A stretch of 64,000 nucleotides of DNA from CAZXEU01 sp965207385 (GTDB lineage Bacteria; Bacteroidota; Rhodothermia; Rhodothermales; Bin80), in the NCBI GenBank assembly GCA_965207385.1, contig CBDBLZ010000020.1, positions 62,001 to 126,000 of the forward strand. Reading direction: 5' to 3'. The notes beneath the pieces are model-generated. The model was given only the letters and a program-made list of their open reading frames with translations, was not told the origin of the DNA and did not search any database. Position numbers and translations under genes: made by a program. Below, piece by piece: positions 17,006-24,844 of this stretch (the first letter of the stretch is position 1; the number at the start of each line of letters is the position of its first letter).

Positions 17006-20000
17006 ATGAGACTTTTCCGGCCGATATCAATCGCAGTACTGGTTGGCGCACTGCTGTCGCTCGCCATCGCGATTTGGCCAACTAACCCGACGTCGCCTTC
17101 CGGTGTCGACCCGCTTGCGGCTCAGGCCGGAGAGTCCAGATACAAGGCCAGTGCGCAGGGCAATCCGGACCTGTTTTTTCAATACCACCACGGCATCAGG
17201 GCTTCTTCAGACGGGACGAACGACTATCCGATGGGCTATCGGTTTACGGAATTCTACAAGGCGCTTGAGGCCTCGAAAAACTCAGGAACCAAGCTCAATT
17301 GGGTCGAGCGAGGCCCTGGCAACGTGGGTGGCCGGACTCGCTCAATTTTGGTTGATCCGGACGATCCAAGAAACACCTGGTGGGCTGGCTCGGTCTCTGG
17401 CGGCCTGTGGAAAACGACGAATCGTGGGCGCACGTGGCAGCCCATGACGGATGATCTGCCTACCCTTGCCGTCAACAGTCTGGCCATGGCCGAGAGTGAT
17501 CCCAACGTCATCTACATGGGCACCGGCGAAGGCGTTGGCTATTTCAGTTCCGTTGCCGGTGACGGCGTATTCAAGTCCGTGGACAGAGGTGCAACCTGGG
17601 ATCACCTGTTGGCTACTTCCGGCAACCCGGACTTCCGGTTTGTAAACCGATTGGCCGTAGATCCAACTAACCCGGACGTGGTGCTGGCCGCTACCCAGGC
17701 GGGTATTTTCCGAACGGTTAACGGCGGTGCAACCTGGGATGCTGCATACCGGACTACGTCGGAATCCGAATGGGTCGATGACTTGCGTGCGAAGCCCGGC
17801 GAATTCAGCAGGCAGATAGCTGGGGTCAGTGCAAGCGGCATAATCCATTCCAAGGATGCCGGCCGGTCGTGGACGTATGCGTCAGCAGACCTGGAGCCCG
17901 AATCGTTTGGTCGCATCGAATTGGCCTATTCGCCCTCCAGTCCGGACATCGCGTACGCTGCCGTGAATGCGTGGACCACCGAAGGAGATTTCAGATTCTT
18001 GGCTGACCTTTACTTGAGCGAGGATGCCGGAATGAATTGGGAGCGCACCGCTACCTATAGCGACATAAACTGGTTCGGGGCCCAAGGCTGGTTCAACAAC
18101 ACGCTGGCGGTGCATCCGTTTTCGCCCGATACCGTGTATGTCGGCGGGATACACCTATGGCGCAATAGTATTGTCCGAGGCTTGGTTGTGGTCAATGACT
18201 TTGACTACGGTGGCTCGGACGAATGGCTTGCATTCAGGCACATTTATGAAGATGAGATTTACTTCCGGAAGGAGCAGGGGATCTATGCCGATCACCCGTA
18301 CGCCACAGACGTTTCGCTGGCGGACTACACTGATATCGAGATCCGTTGGGGGCAGGGTACGCAATTGGCGCACCGCTTCTGGGTAACTGAAACTTCCGGG
18401 CTGAATGGGACCACTCGAATTCCGGTCGCAGAGTACATTTATGGCGGCTACGTTGAAGTACCTTTTCAGGTTTGGGATACCGAAAATGATCGCCAGCTCA
18501 CGGTCTCATTCCGGGATCAGGCCGACGATGGCGAGTTCACCCTTATCCCCTTTTTCTTCGACTGGATCCACAGCCCGCGTAACGCCCAGAGTCTGGAATA
18601 CTTGTTCATTCACAAGTACGAGTACGACGACGCGCCCCACGAGAGCATCGCCACAGACGGTGGCTGGGTCCATGGCCTCTTGTACATGATGTGGCCAGTC
18701 CTCGCGAATTCGGCGATTCCATGGACCCCGACCAGTCTGCCGAGTCATACAGTCTCAGTCTCAGTAGAGATCGGGGAGCATCCTGGTCGAGAACTGGACG
18801 ATCAAACCGACCCTGACCGCAACACACATGTGGATCACCACAACATTATTCCTATCCCGATAGATGAATCCCGCAATGAATTCTGGCTTCTGGATGCCAA
18901 TGACGGCGGCGTAGCGTTGTCCACGGACAACGGCCGAAGCTACAGAGAGCTGGATGAAGCGGGATCGGGATACAATTCGATGCAGGTCTACGGGGTAGCC
19001 AAGAAGCCTGGAGTCCACGAGTATGTCGCCGGGTCTCAGGACAACGGGACGTGGAGATCCCCCGGCGACCCGAACAGCAGGCACGCGTGGGTAGAGTCCG
19101 GACCGGGCGATGGATTCGAGACGGTATGGCACGCCACTGATCCGAACAGCATCCTGATTTCGGTCCAGTTAACCTCCATAGGGAGATCAGTCGATGGCGG
19201 AGCCTCCTGGCACCCGTCGCTCGACGCACCCAATCCGCAGTTTTACACCCAGGTGGCGAGCTCCGACAAGGCTCCCGACAACGTGTATTCCGTCACGAGT
19301 GACGGCGTGTGGTATACGAGAAATTTTGGCGAGACCTGGGCCTTGACGACCATCTCAACCCCGTACTGGGAGCCCTGGACATTTGCCAGGATAGAAGTCT
19401 CCATTGCTGACCCGAGTATAGTATGGACCGGGTACGGCATGATATCTGAGCCAGGTGACGACCGGGTCCTGAACAAGGTGCATGTCTCGCGGGACTGGGG
19501 TGAATCCTTCGAGCCGACGGCCTTCCCTTTGTTGCAGCGACCTCCCGAGGCCTATATCTCCGGCTTGGCGACACATCCCATTGAGCCCGGTACCGCCTAT
19601 GCGCTCTTTTCGCGCTCCGGGCATCCCAAGATTCTGGAAACCAACGACTTCGGGCAGACGTGGACCGATCTCTCGGGCTTCGCCACATCGAACGCAAGCA
19701 CGAATGGGTTTCCCGACGTGGCTGTCTTTGACCTGGTTGTAATGCCGCACGCACCGAGTGTCCTTTGGGCAGGTACTGAGATTGGCCTTTTTGAGTCCCG
19801 GGACTATGGTGCTCGATGGCACTACGCAGACAACGGCCTGCCGGCCGTGCCAGTTTGGCAGATAAAGATTCGGGACGGCGAGGCTATTCTGGGCACCCAC
19901 GGTCGCGGTGTTTGGACTGTCCCGATCGGTGAAATTGCGGTTGGAATTGCCGAAGAGGCCGATGAGGTACCGTCGGAATTCGGCCTTTCCCAGAACTACC

Positions 20001-20239
20001 CGAATCCGTTCAATGCGTCCACGACCATCGAATTCATGGTACCCGCGCGAAGACAGGTAAGGCTGACGGTTTTTGATGCACTCGGCCGAAAGGCGGCCGT
20101 GCTAACAGATCAAGTATACTCGCCCGGCGTCCACAGATTGCAGTGGCGCGCTGAAGCGTTTGCGAGTGGCGTGTACTTCTACCGGATGGATACAGAGGGC
20201 CGGCCCATCCAAACGCGGCGAATGACGTTGTACAGGTAG
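17006..20239 (+). CDS. T9SS-secreted BNR/sortilin-like propeller protein with inserted domain
   Basis: 1077 residues. A signal-anchor-like segment (about 7-24) starts the protein. Residues of about 95-375 and 620-980 hold BNR/Asp-box blades (KTTNRGRTW, KSVDRGATW, RTVNGGATW, RSVDGGASW, ETNDFGQTW). Between the two blade groups, at about 390-610, lies an Asp/Tyr/Phe-rich beta insertion without Asp boxes. The C-terminal 80 residues are a type A T9SS sorting domain: NYPNPFNASTTIEF, then RLTVFDALGRKA, SPGVHRLQW and ASGVYFYRM. The protein is therefore expected on the cell surface or secreted, with the tail removed on export. No catalytic site can be named. Confidence 0.88.
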   Translation: MRLFRPISIAVLVGALLSLAIAIWPTNPTSPSGVDPLAAQAGESRYKASAQGNPDLFFQYHHGIRASSDGTNDYPMGYRFTEFYKALEASKNSGTKLNWVERGPGNVGGRTRSILVDPDDPRNTWWAGSVSGGLWKTTNRGRTWQPMTDDLPTLAVNSLAMAESDPNVIYMGTGEGVGYFSSVAGDGVFKSVDRGATWDHLLATSGNPDFRFVNRLAVDPTNPDVVLAATQAGIFRTVNGGATWDAAYRTTSESEWVDDLRAKPGEFSRQIAGVSASGIIHSKDAGRSWTYASADLEPESFGRIELAYSPSSPDIAYAAVNAWTTEGDFRFLADLYLSEDAGMNWERTATYSDINWFGAQGWFNNTLAVHPFSPDTVYVGGIHLWRNSIVRGLVVVNDFDYGGSDEWLAFRHIYEDEIYFRKEQGIYADHPYATDVSLADYTDIEIRWGQGTQLAHRFWVTETSGLNGTTRIPVAEYIYGGYVEVPFQVWDTENDRQLTVSFRDQADDGEFTLIPFFFDWIHSPRNAQSLEYLFIHKYEYDDAPHESIATDGGWVHGLLYMMWPVLANSAIPWTPTSLPSHTVSVSVEIGEHPGRELDDQTDPDRNTHVDHHNIIPIPIDESRNEFWLLDANDGGVALSTDNGRSYRELDEAGSGYNSMQVYGVAKKPGVHEYVAGSQDNGTWRSPGDPNSRHAWVESGPGDGFETVWHATDPNSILISVQLTSIGRSVDGGASWHPSLDAPNPQFYTQVASSDKAPDNVYSVTSDGVWYTRNFGETWALTTISTPYWEPWTFARIEVSIADPSIVWTGYGMISEPGDDRVLNKVHVSRDWGESFEPTAFPLLQRPPEAYISGLATHPIEPGTAYALFSRSGHPKILETNDFGQTWTDLSGFATSNASTNGFPDVAVFDLVVMPHAPSVLWAGTEIGLFESRDYGARWHYADNGLPAVPVWQIKIRDGEAILGTHGRGVWTVPIGEIAVGIAEEADEVPSEFGLSQNYPNPFNASTTIEFMVPARRQVRLTVFDALGRKAAVLTDQVYSPGVHRLQWRAEAFASGVYFYRMDTEGRPIQTRRMTLYR

Positions 20240-20249
20240 CCGAAAGGAA

Positions 20250-20510
20250 TCAGGTGCAATGCACTGCCGGCAATGACGGAAGCGCCGAAGCGGGGCCATA
20301 CGCCCTATCGGCTCGGAATTCGTGGGGGCGCAGAGATACATTCACTTCGTTCTCAATTGTCCATTCACGTTTGAGGCGCTCCTCGAATACCCAGTACCCC
20401 TTCTGGCCCGTTAGCCGGTCACGCTGCTCGGACCACACAGAAGCGAGCGCGGCGAGCGCTACCACTTTCGCCTGGCCAATGTCTTCAATGAGCGCCCAAT
20501 TGCGGACCAT
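20250..20510 (-). pseudogene. Possible small gene or gene remnant
   Basis: 86-codon frame lying 213 bases beyond the 3' end of iorB on the same strand. Its middle part (for example DIGQAKVVALAALASVW and GYWVFEERLKREW) has the composition of a genuine helical protein, unlike the noise frames around it, while its C-terminal third looks degenerate. I do not recognise the family. It may be a short real gene or the remains of a longer one. The rest of the 20240-20723 gap shows nothing else. Confidence 0.3.
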
Positions 20511-20723
20511 AATCCCGTCTGGTGCGCAGGGGGCTTCAGTCCCGGCAAATCAATGTGCACAAACGGAGAGCCTGCGCCACTGCCTGAGCGTGGTTGCACG
20601 ATGCGCTGTCACCAGAATCCGCCGCGCGCCTGTATTGCACCGTAGCCCGGAAGGCGCTTGCTCGTCCGGCCTTCCACTCACAGCGCGGATTCTGCTACGA
20701 ACCCGGTGCGACGGGAATCCAAA

Positions 20724-22931
20724 TCAGCCCGTCGGCTCCTGCACGTCAAATGCTTCCAGCGCCTGGACAAAGGGCTGGTCGTAGAGCCGCTGGCCTGTTG
20801 CCGAAGCCAAGGCATTCGCGAGGGCAGAAACTGCCGGCGGCAGAGAAGGCTCTCCCAGACCTGTCGGGTCAATGCCGTTGTCCACGAAGGAGATTTCTAT
20901 CTCTTCTGGAGCCTCGCTCATTCGTATCAATCGGTACGTGTGGAAATTGTCCTGATCCGGGCGGCCGTTGGTCATTGTCAGTGCACCGTACATGGCGTGA
21001 CCGATGCCGTCGACGATTCCACCCTCCACCTGGTTGCGCGCGGCATCCGGATTGACCACAATCCCGCAGTCGATCGCACACCAGACTTTCTTGACCTTCG
21101 GCTGGCCGGTATCGAGCACCACATCCATCACCTGGGCCACGTAGGAATTGTGGCAGTAATAGGCGCTCACTCCGCGGAAGACGCCGGGCACCGGCTCAGC
21201 CCAGCCGGACATTTCACGCACCAGGGAAAGCACACCTGCAAAGCGCTCTGCGTCGTAGTCGTTGCGCTCGCCTACCGGGTCCCGCTTCGCCCGCTCGAAG
21301 AGTTCCAGCCGGAACGCTATCGGATCCTTGCCTGCCGCCTCTGCTACCTCGTCCAGGAAAGCCTGCTCTGCACCGGCGATGAAGTTGGACCGCGGAGCAC
21401 GGAAGGCACCGATCAGGACATTGGATTCAAGCCTCAGATTCTCCGCAAGGTAATTGTCCACCGCGCCCGCCGGGAACCGGTTGACGAATACCGGCAGATC
21501 GTTGATGCCTGCGCCTCGCACATGGAATCCGGTCAAATCGCCGTTCTCGTTTAACGCAGCGCGGTATCGCACCTTATACGTCGGGCGATACGTCCCCTGC
21601 GTCATGTCGTCCTCACGCGTGTAGACCAGCTTCACCGGCGCACCGGCAGCCTTCGAAATCAGGGCCGCCTCCACACCAAAATGGCCATACAGGCGGCGCC
21701 CAAACCCGCCACCCATGCGCGTCATGTCGATGGTTACCTTGTCCTCGGGCAAGTCCAGCATGGCCGCCACCGTTCCGCGAAGGAATTCCGGCGTCTGAAC
21801 GGGCCCGAGGAGGTATGCTTCCTCGGCCTGGACGTCGGCGAAGAAGTTCATAGGCTCCAGCGTGTTGTGCGGCCAGATCGGCGACGAATACGTACGATCT
21901 ACAACCTCACTTGCCTCGCTGAATGCACTCTCAGGATTCCCGTCCCGGCGCTCGGCATCCGGCGCTCCGCCCTCCAGGAGCGCCGCCAATTGCGCGGAGT
22001 GGTAAGCGCTGCTCTCGGGGGCGGAAGCCTGCTCCCACTCGACGGCAAGAGCCTTCTTGGCCTGCATTACTTCCCACGTCGTGCGCCCCGTAATGACCAC
22101 CTTGTCCGTGAACGCGTTCACATCCGACCACTGCGGGCTCGCGGGCGCTGCGTCAATAGTGAAGACATCCACGATACCCGGCATCGCCTTGGCCGCGTCG
22201 GCATCCATGGACTTGAACTTCATTCCGAAGGCCGGTGCATGCACAATCATGGCGATCAGCATGCCCTCACGCTGCACGTCCAGCCCAAAGAGCGGCTTGC
22301 CCCGCACGATGTCCGGTCCGTCCACATTCCGGCGCGAAGTGCCTATGATGGTAAAGTTGGCCGGATCCTTGAGTTGCACATCATCCGGTACTTCCAGCAG
22401 CGCCGCGTCAGCAGCAGCATCCCCGTAACCCAGCGTCCGCCCGGAGGCCTCGTGCCGGATGATGCCCATCGAGGTGGTCAGCTCCTCCACCGGGACCTGC
22501 AGGCGACTGGATGCCGCTTCCAGCAGCATGCGCCGCGCGGTGGCACCCGCGGTCCGCAGGGAATACCACCCTTGGCGTATGGACTGGCTGCCGCCGGCCA
22601 ATTGACGGACAAAGCTGTCCGTATTCAGCCCGGCCTGCTCGACCACCACGTCCCTCCAGTCCACGTCCAGCTCCTCGGCTACGATCATGGGCATGGAGGT
22701 TTTGACATTCTGCCCTATCTCCGGATTGGGTGACAGGATGGTTACGAGCCCGTTCTCGCCAATGCTCAGAAAGGCATTGAGCCCATACCACGCTTCGGGC
22801 ATGGTCTTGACCGCCGCCGGTATCACTGCAGGCTTGCAGGCAGTCAGCCAGTTGAAGCCGAGCATTAGGCCTCCGCCTGCAACTGCGGATGCCTTGAGGA
22901 AGGAACGCCTGTTGTACTGGGTTCTGGACAC
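20724..22931 (-). CDS. iorB: Periplasmic molybdenum hydroxylase large subunit (IorB type)
   Basis: 735-residue molybdopterin-binding subunit of the xanthine dehydrogenase family, closest in layout and length to isoquinoline 1-oxidoreductase and membrane-linked aldehyde dehydrogenases. A twin-arginine motif (NRRSFLKASAVAGG, residues 7-20) shows Tat export. Cofactor-binding segments are visible: GGGFGRRLYGHFGVEAA, GAFRAPRSNFIAGAEQAFLDE and the C-terminal active-site loop GLGEPSLPPAVSALANA, whose Glu is the catalytic base. It would hydroxylate an aldehyde or N-heterocycle using water and pass electrons to the 2Fe-2S subunit encoded 26 bases upstream. The usual cytochrome c partner gene is not adjacent. 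The symbol marks the subunit type; the substrate is unknown. Confidence 0.85.
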   Translation of the reverse strand: MSRTQYNRRSFLKASAVAGGGLMLGFNWLTACKPAVIPAAVKTMPEAWYGLNAFLSIGENGLVTILSPNPEIGQNVKTSMPMIVAEELDVDWRDVVVEQAGLNTDSFVRQLAGGSQSIRQGWYSLRTAGATARRMLLEAASSRLQVPVEELTTSMGIIRHEASGRTLGYGDAAADAALLEVPDDVQLKDPANFTIIGTSRRNVDGPDIVRGKPLFGLDVQREGMLIAMIVHAPAFGMKFKSMDADAAKAMPGIVDVFTIDAAPASPQWSDVNAFTDKVVITGRTTWEVMQAKKALAVEWEQASAPESSAYHSAQLAALLEGGAPDAERRDGNPESAFSEASEVVDRTYSSPIWPHNTLEPMNFFADVQAEEAYLLGPVQTPEFLRGTVAAMLDLPEDKVTIDMTRMGGGFGRRLYGHFGVEAALISKAAGAPVKLVYTREDDMTQGTYRPTYKVRYRAALNENGDLTGFHVRGAGINDLPVFVNRFPAGAVDNYLAENLRLESNVLIGAFRAPRSNFIAGAEQAFLDEVAEAAGKDPIAFRLELFERAKRDPVGERNDYDAERFAGVLSLVREMSGWAEPVPGVFRGVSAYYCHNSYVAQVMDVVLDTGQPKVKKVWCAIDCGIVVNPDAARNQVEGGIVDGIGHAMYGALTMTNGRPDQDNFHTYRLIRMSEAPEEIEISFVDNGIDPTGLGEPSLPPAVSALANALASATGQRLYDQPFVQALEAFDVQEPTG

Positions 22932-22957
22932 GGTTCTGCTCGATTGCGGTTACGGGT

Positions 22958-23416
22958 TCAGCGGCTGTTGGCTGCAGTCTTGATAGCAGCGCGGATGCGG
23001 AGATAGGTCCCGCAGCGGCATATGTTGCCGCTCATTGCGCGGTCGATGTCTTCGTCCGTGACGCTCCTGCGCTGGCTAAGGAGCGCCGCCGCACTCATGA
23101 TCTGGCCTGCCTGGCAGTAGCCGCACTGCGGTACGTCGTGCTCAAGCCACGCCTGCTGGACAGGATGGTCGCCGTTTTCACTGAGTCCTTCGATCGTGGT
23201 GATTTCACTTTCGCCGATGCTGGAAACGGGCAGCGAACAGGATCGGACCGCACTACCATTCAAATGCACCGTACATGCGCCGCACTGCGCAATGCCGCAC
23301 CCGTACTTGGCTCCCACCAATCCCAGATGATCGCGAAGTACCCAAAGCAGCGGCGTATCCGGTGTTACATCCACCTCGTGCAGGGCGCCATTGATTTGCA
23401 GGTTAAAGACAGCCAT
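22958..23416 (-). CDS. iorA: 2Fe-2S subunit of molybdenum hydroxylase (IorA type)
   Basis: 152 residues. The N-terminal plant-type ferredoxin domain carries C-x4-C-x2-C in KYGCGIAQCGACTVHLNG. The C-terminal helical 2Fe-2S domain carries CGYCQAGQIM and NICRCGTYLRIR. It transfers electrons from the molybdenum subunit to an outside acceptor. It has no signal peptide of its own, as expected if it is exported folded together with the Tat-bearing large subunit. It lies between the DUF1080 gene (42 bases upstream) and iorB (26 bases downstream) on the same strand, so the three look like one operon. Confidence 0.9.
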   Translation of the reverse strand: MAVFNLQINGALHEVDVTPDTPLLWVLRDHLGLVGAKYGCGIAQCGACTVHLNGSAVRSCSLPVSSIGESEITTIEGLSENGDHPVQQAWLEHDVPQCGYCQAGQIMSAAALLSQRRSVTDEDIDRAMSGNICRCGTYLRIRAAIKTAANSR

Positions 23417-23458
23417 GGCCTTAGTTGCGTGTTCGCTTGTTGAATTCGGGACTCTTTG

Positions 23459-24232
23459 TCAAAAATCCGTCTCCGTCGTCGCAAGGTCAAGCTCCTGGAT
23501 CCAGATGTTGCGATACCGCACGTCGTGGCCCTCCGCTTGCAGCTTTAGCCCTCCCGGCGTGTCCGTGATCCCCAGGCCACCATCGTTGCCTCCGTCCAGT
23601 CCGGAATTCGGGCCGCCCCATACCTTGTTGATGGGTTGGTTGGAATGCACCTTCACGCCGTTGAAATGCAGCGTCACGTGGGCCTTCTCGGTGCGATTGC
23701 CTTCTTCGTCGAATCTGGCCGCACGGAAGATGGCATCATAGGCATTCCAGTTGCCCGTACCGTTGTAAGGATAGTACGCCGATGCGGCTTCATTGATGAC
23801 GGCAGCCATGCCGTGGACGGTGGAATCACCGTCCAGCACCTGAATTTCGTACCGGTTCTGGAGGTACACGCCGCTATTGCCTCCCTCTTCTGTCACCAGA
23901 AACTCCACGTGCACACGAAAGTCGCGGAATTTGCGCTGCGTCACAATGTCTGCTGCGCCGTAGAGTCCACCTGCCGCAGCAGGGTCCTTGCTGCTAACCA
24001 CTGTGCCGTCGTTCACAGGATCGTCCACGATCTGCCACTTGATGGGGAGCTCCGCCGCGAATCGCGGCCCCTCCCAGTACGTCCAATTCTCATCCAGTGA
24101 GGCGCGCGTGCCGTCAAAGAGTACCAGAGCGCCGTCCGGAGCCTCAGCCCCGACCCCAATCTGGGCCTGGACAGACAATACGCCCAATGACAGGAGCAAA
24201 GAGGCGACGATGGAAAAGCGAATTGCTTTCAT
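23459..24232 (-). CDS. DUF1080 (3-keto-disaccharide hydrolase family) secreted protein
   Basis: 257 residues with a signal peptide at about 1-23 (MKAIRFSIVASLLLSLGVLSVQA). The mature part has the DUF1080 concanavalin-like pattern: LFDGTRASLDENWTYW, FRDFRVHVEFLVTEEGGNSGVYLQNRYEIQVLD, and the terminal strand LQAEGHDVRYRNIWIQEL. Pfam names this family 3-keto-disaccharide hydrolase because members cleave glycosides oxidised at C3; activity on a given substrate is not shown here. It is the first gene of an apparent operon with iorA and iorB, and about 140 bases separate it from the divergent msrA start. Confidence 0.88.
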   Translation of the reverse strand: MKAIRFSIVASLLLSLGVLSVQAQIGVGAEAPDGALVLFDGTRASLDENWTYWEGPRFAAELPIKWQIVDDPVNDGTVVSSKDPAAAGGLYGAADIVTQRKFRDFRVHVEFLVTEEGGNSGVYLQNRYEIQVLDGDSTVHGMAAVINEAASAYYPYNGTGNWNAYDAIFRAARFDEEGNRTEKAHVTLHFNGVKVHSNQPINKVWGGPNSGLDGGNDGGLGITDTPGGLKLQAEGHDVRYRNIWIQELDLATTETDF

Positions 24233-24373
24233 TGTGTTGTGGTTACTGGTTGTTGTTTCAAACGGGATTCTAAGTTAGAGATTTGAAGTATAGTTAGTTG
24301 CGGCAGTGCGGGCAACGCGAATCCTGACGACGTGTCTGCCCGTAGAATCCGTCCTCATCAATCGGGCCTGGAA

Positions 24374-24838
24374 ATGGAAACGGCGACCTTCGGTGCAGGG
24401 TGCTTCTGGGGGGTAGAAGCCACTTTTCGGCAAATTCCGGGCGTCGCGGACGCTGCCGTGGGATTCATGGGCGGCACAGTGCCGAATCCAACCTATCGCG
24501 ACGTGTGCGCGACGGAAACCGGTCACGCGGAAGTGGTGCAGCTGCAGTTCGACCCGGAAGAGGTCTCCTATAACTCGCTGCTAGATGTATTCTGGCAAAA
24601 CCACAATCCGACAACCCTCAATCGCCAGGGGCCGGATGTCGGTACGCAGTACCGCTCCGTGATCTTTACCCACAGTGCGGAGCAGGAGCAGGCGGCCAGG
24701 GCTTCGAGGAAGCGATGGAGCGGGAGTTTTGCCCGGCCCATCGTAACACAAGTCGTGCCCGCCATGCCGTTTTATCGCGCCGAGGAATACCACCAGCGGT
24801 ACCTGGAAAAGCGCGGCCTGGCCCACTGCCACTTGTAG
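24374..24838 (+). CDS. msrA: Peptide-methionine (S)-S-oxide reductase
   Basis: 154 residues. MsrA repairs methionine S-sulfoxide in proteins. The catalytic motif GCFWG is at residues 8-12 (METATFGAGCFWGVEATFR). Other family marks are GFMGG, Y-x-D-V-C with ETGHAEVVQ, and FWQNHNPTTLNRQGPDVGTQYRS. A cysteine near the C-terminus (GLAHCHL) is a likely recycling residue. The ATG at 24374 is chosen over a GTG at 24332 because the protein then begins directly at the conserved domain. The gene is convergent with the NagB/PIG-L fusion, 6 bases away. Confidence 0.93.
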   Translation: METATFGAGCFWGVEATFRQIPGVADAAVGFMGGTVPNPTYRDVCATETGHAEVVQLQFDPEEVSYNSLLDVFWQNHNPTTLNRQGPDVGTQYRSVIFTHSAEQEQAARASRKRWSGSFARPIVTQVVPAMPFYRAEEYHQRYLEKRGLAHCHL

Positions 24839-24844
24839 CGGCGG

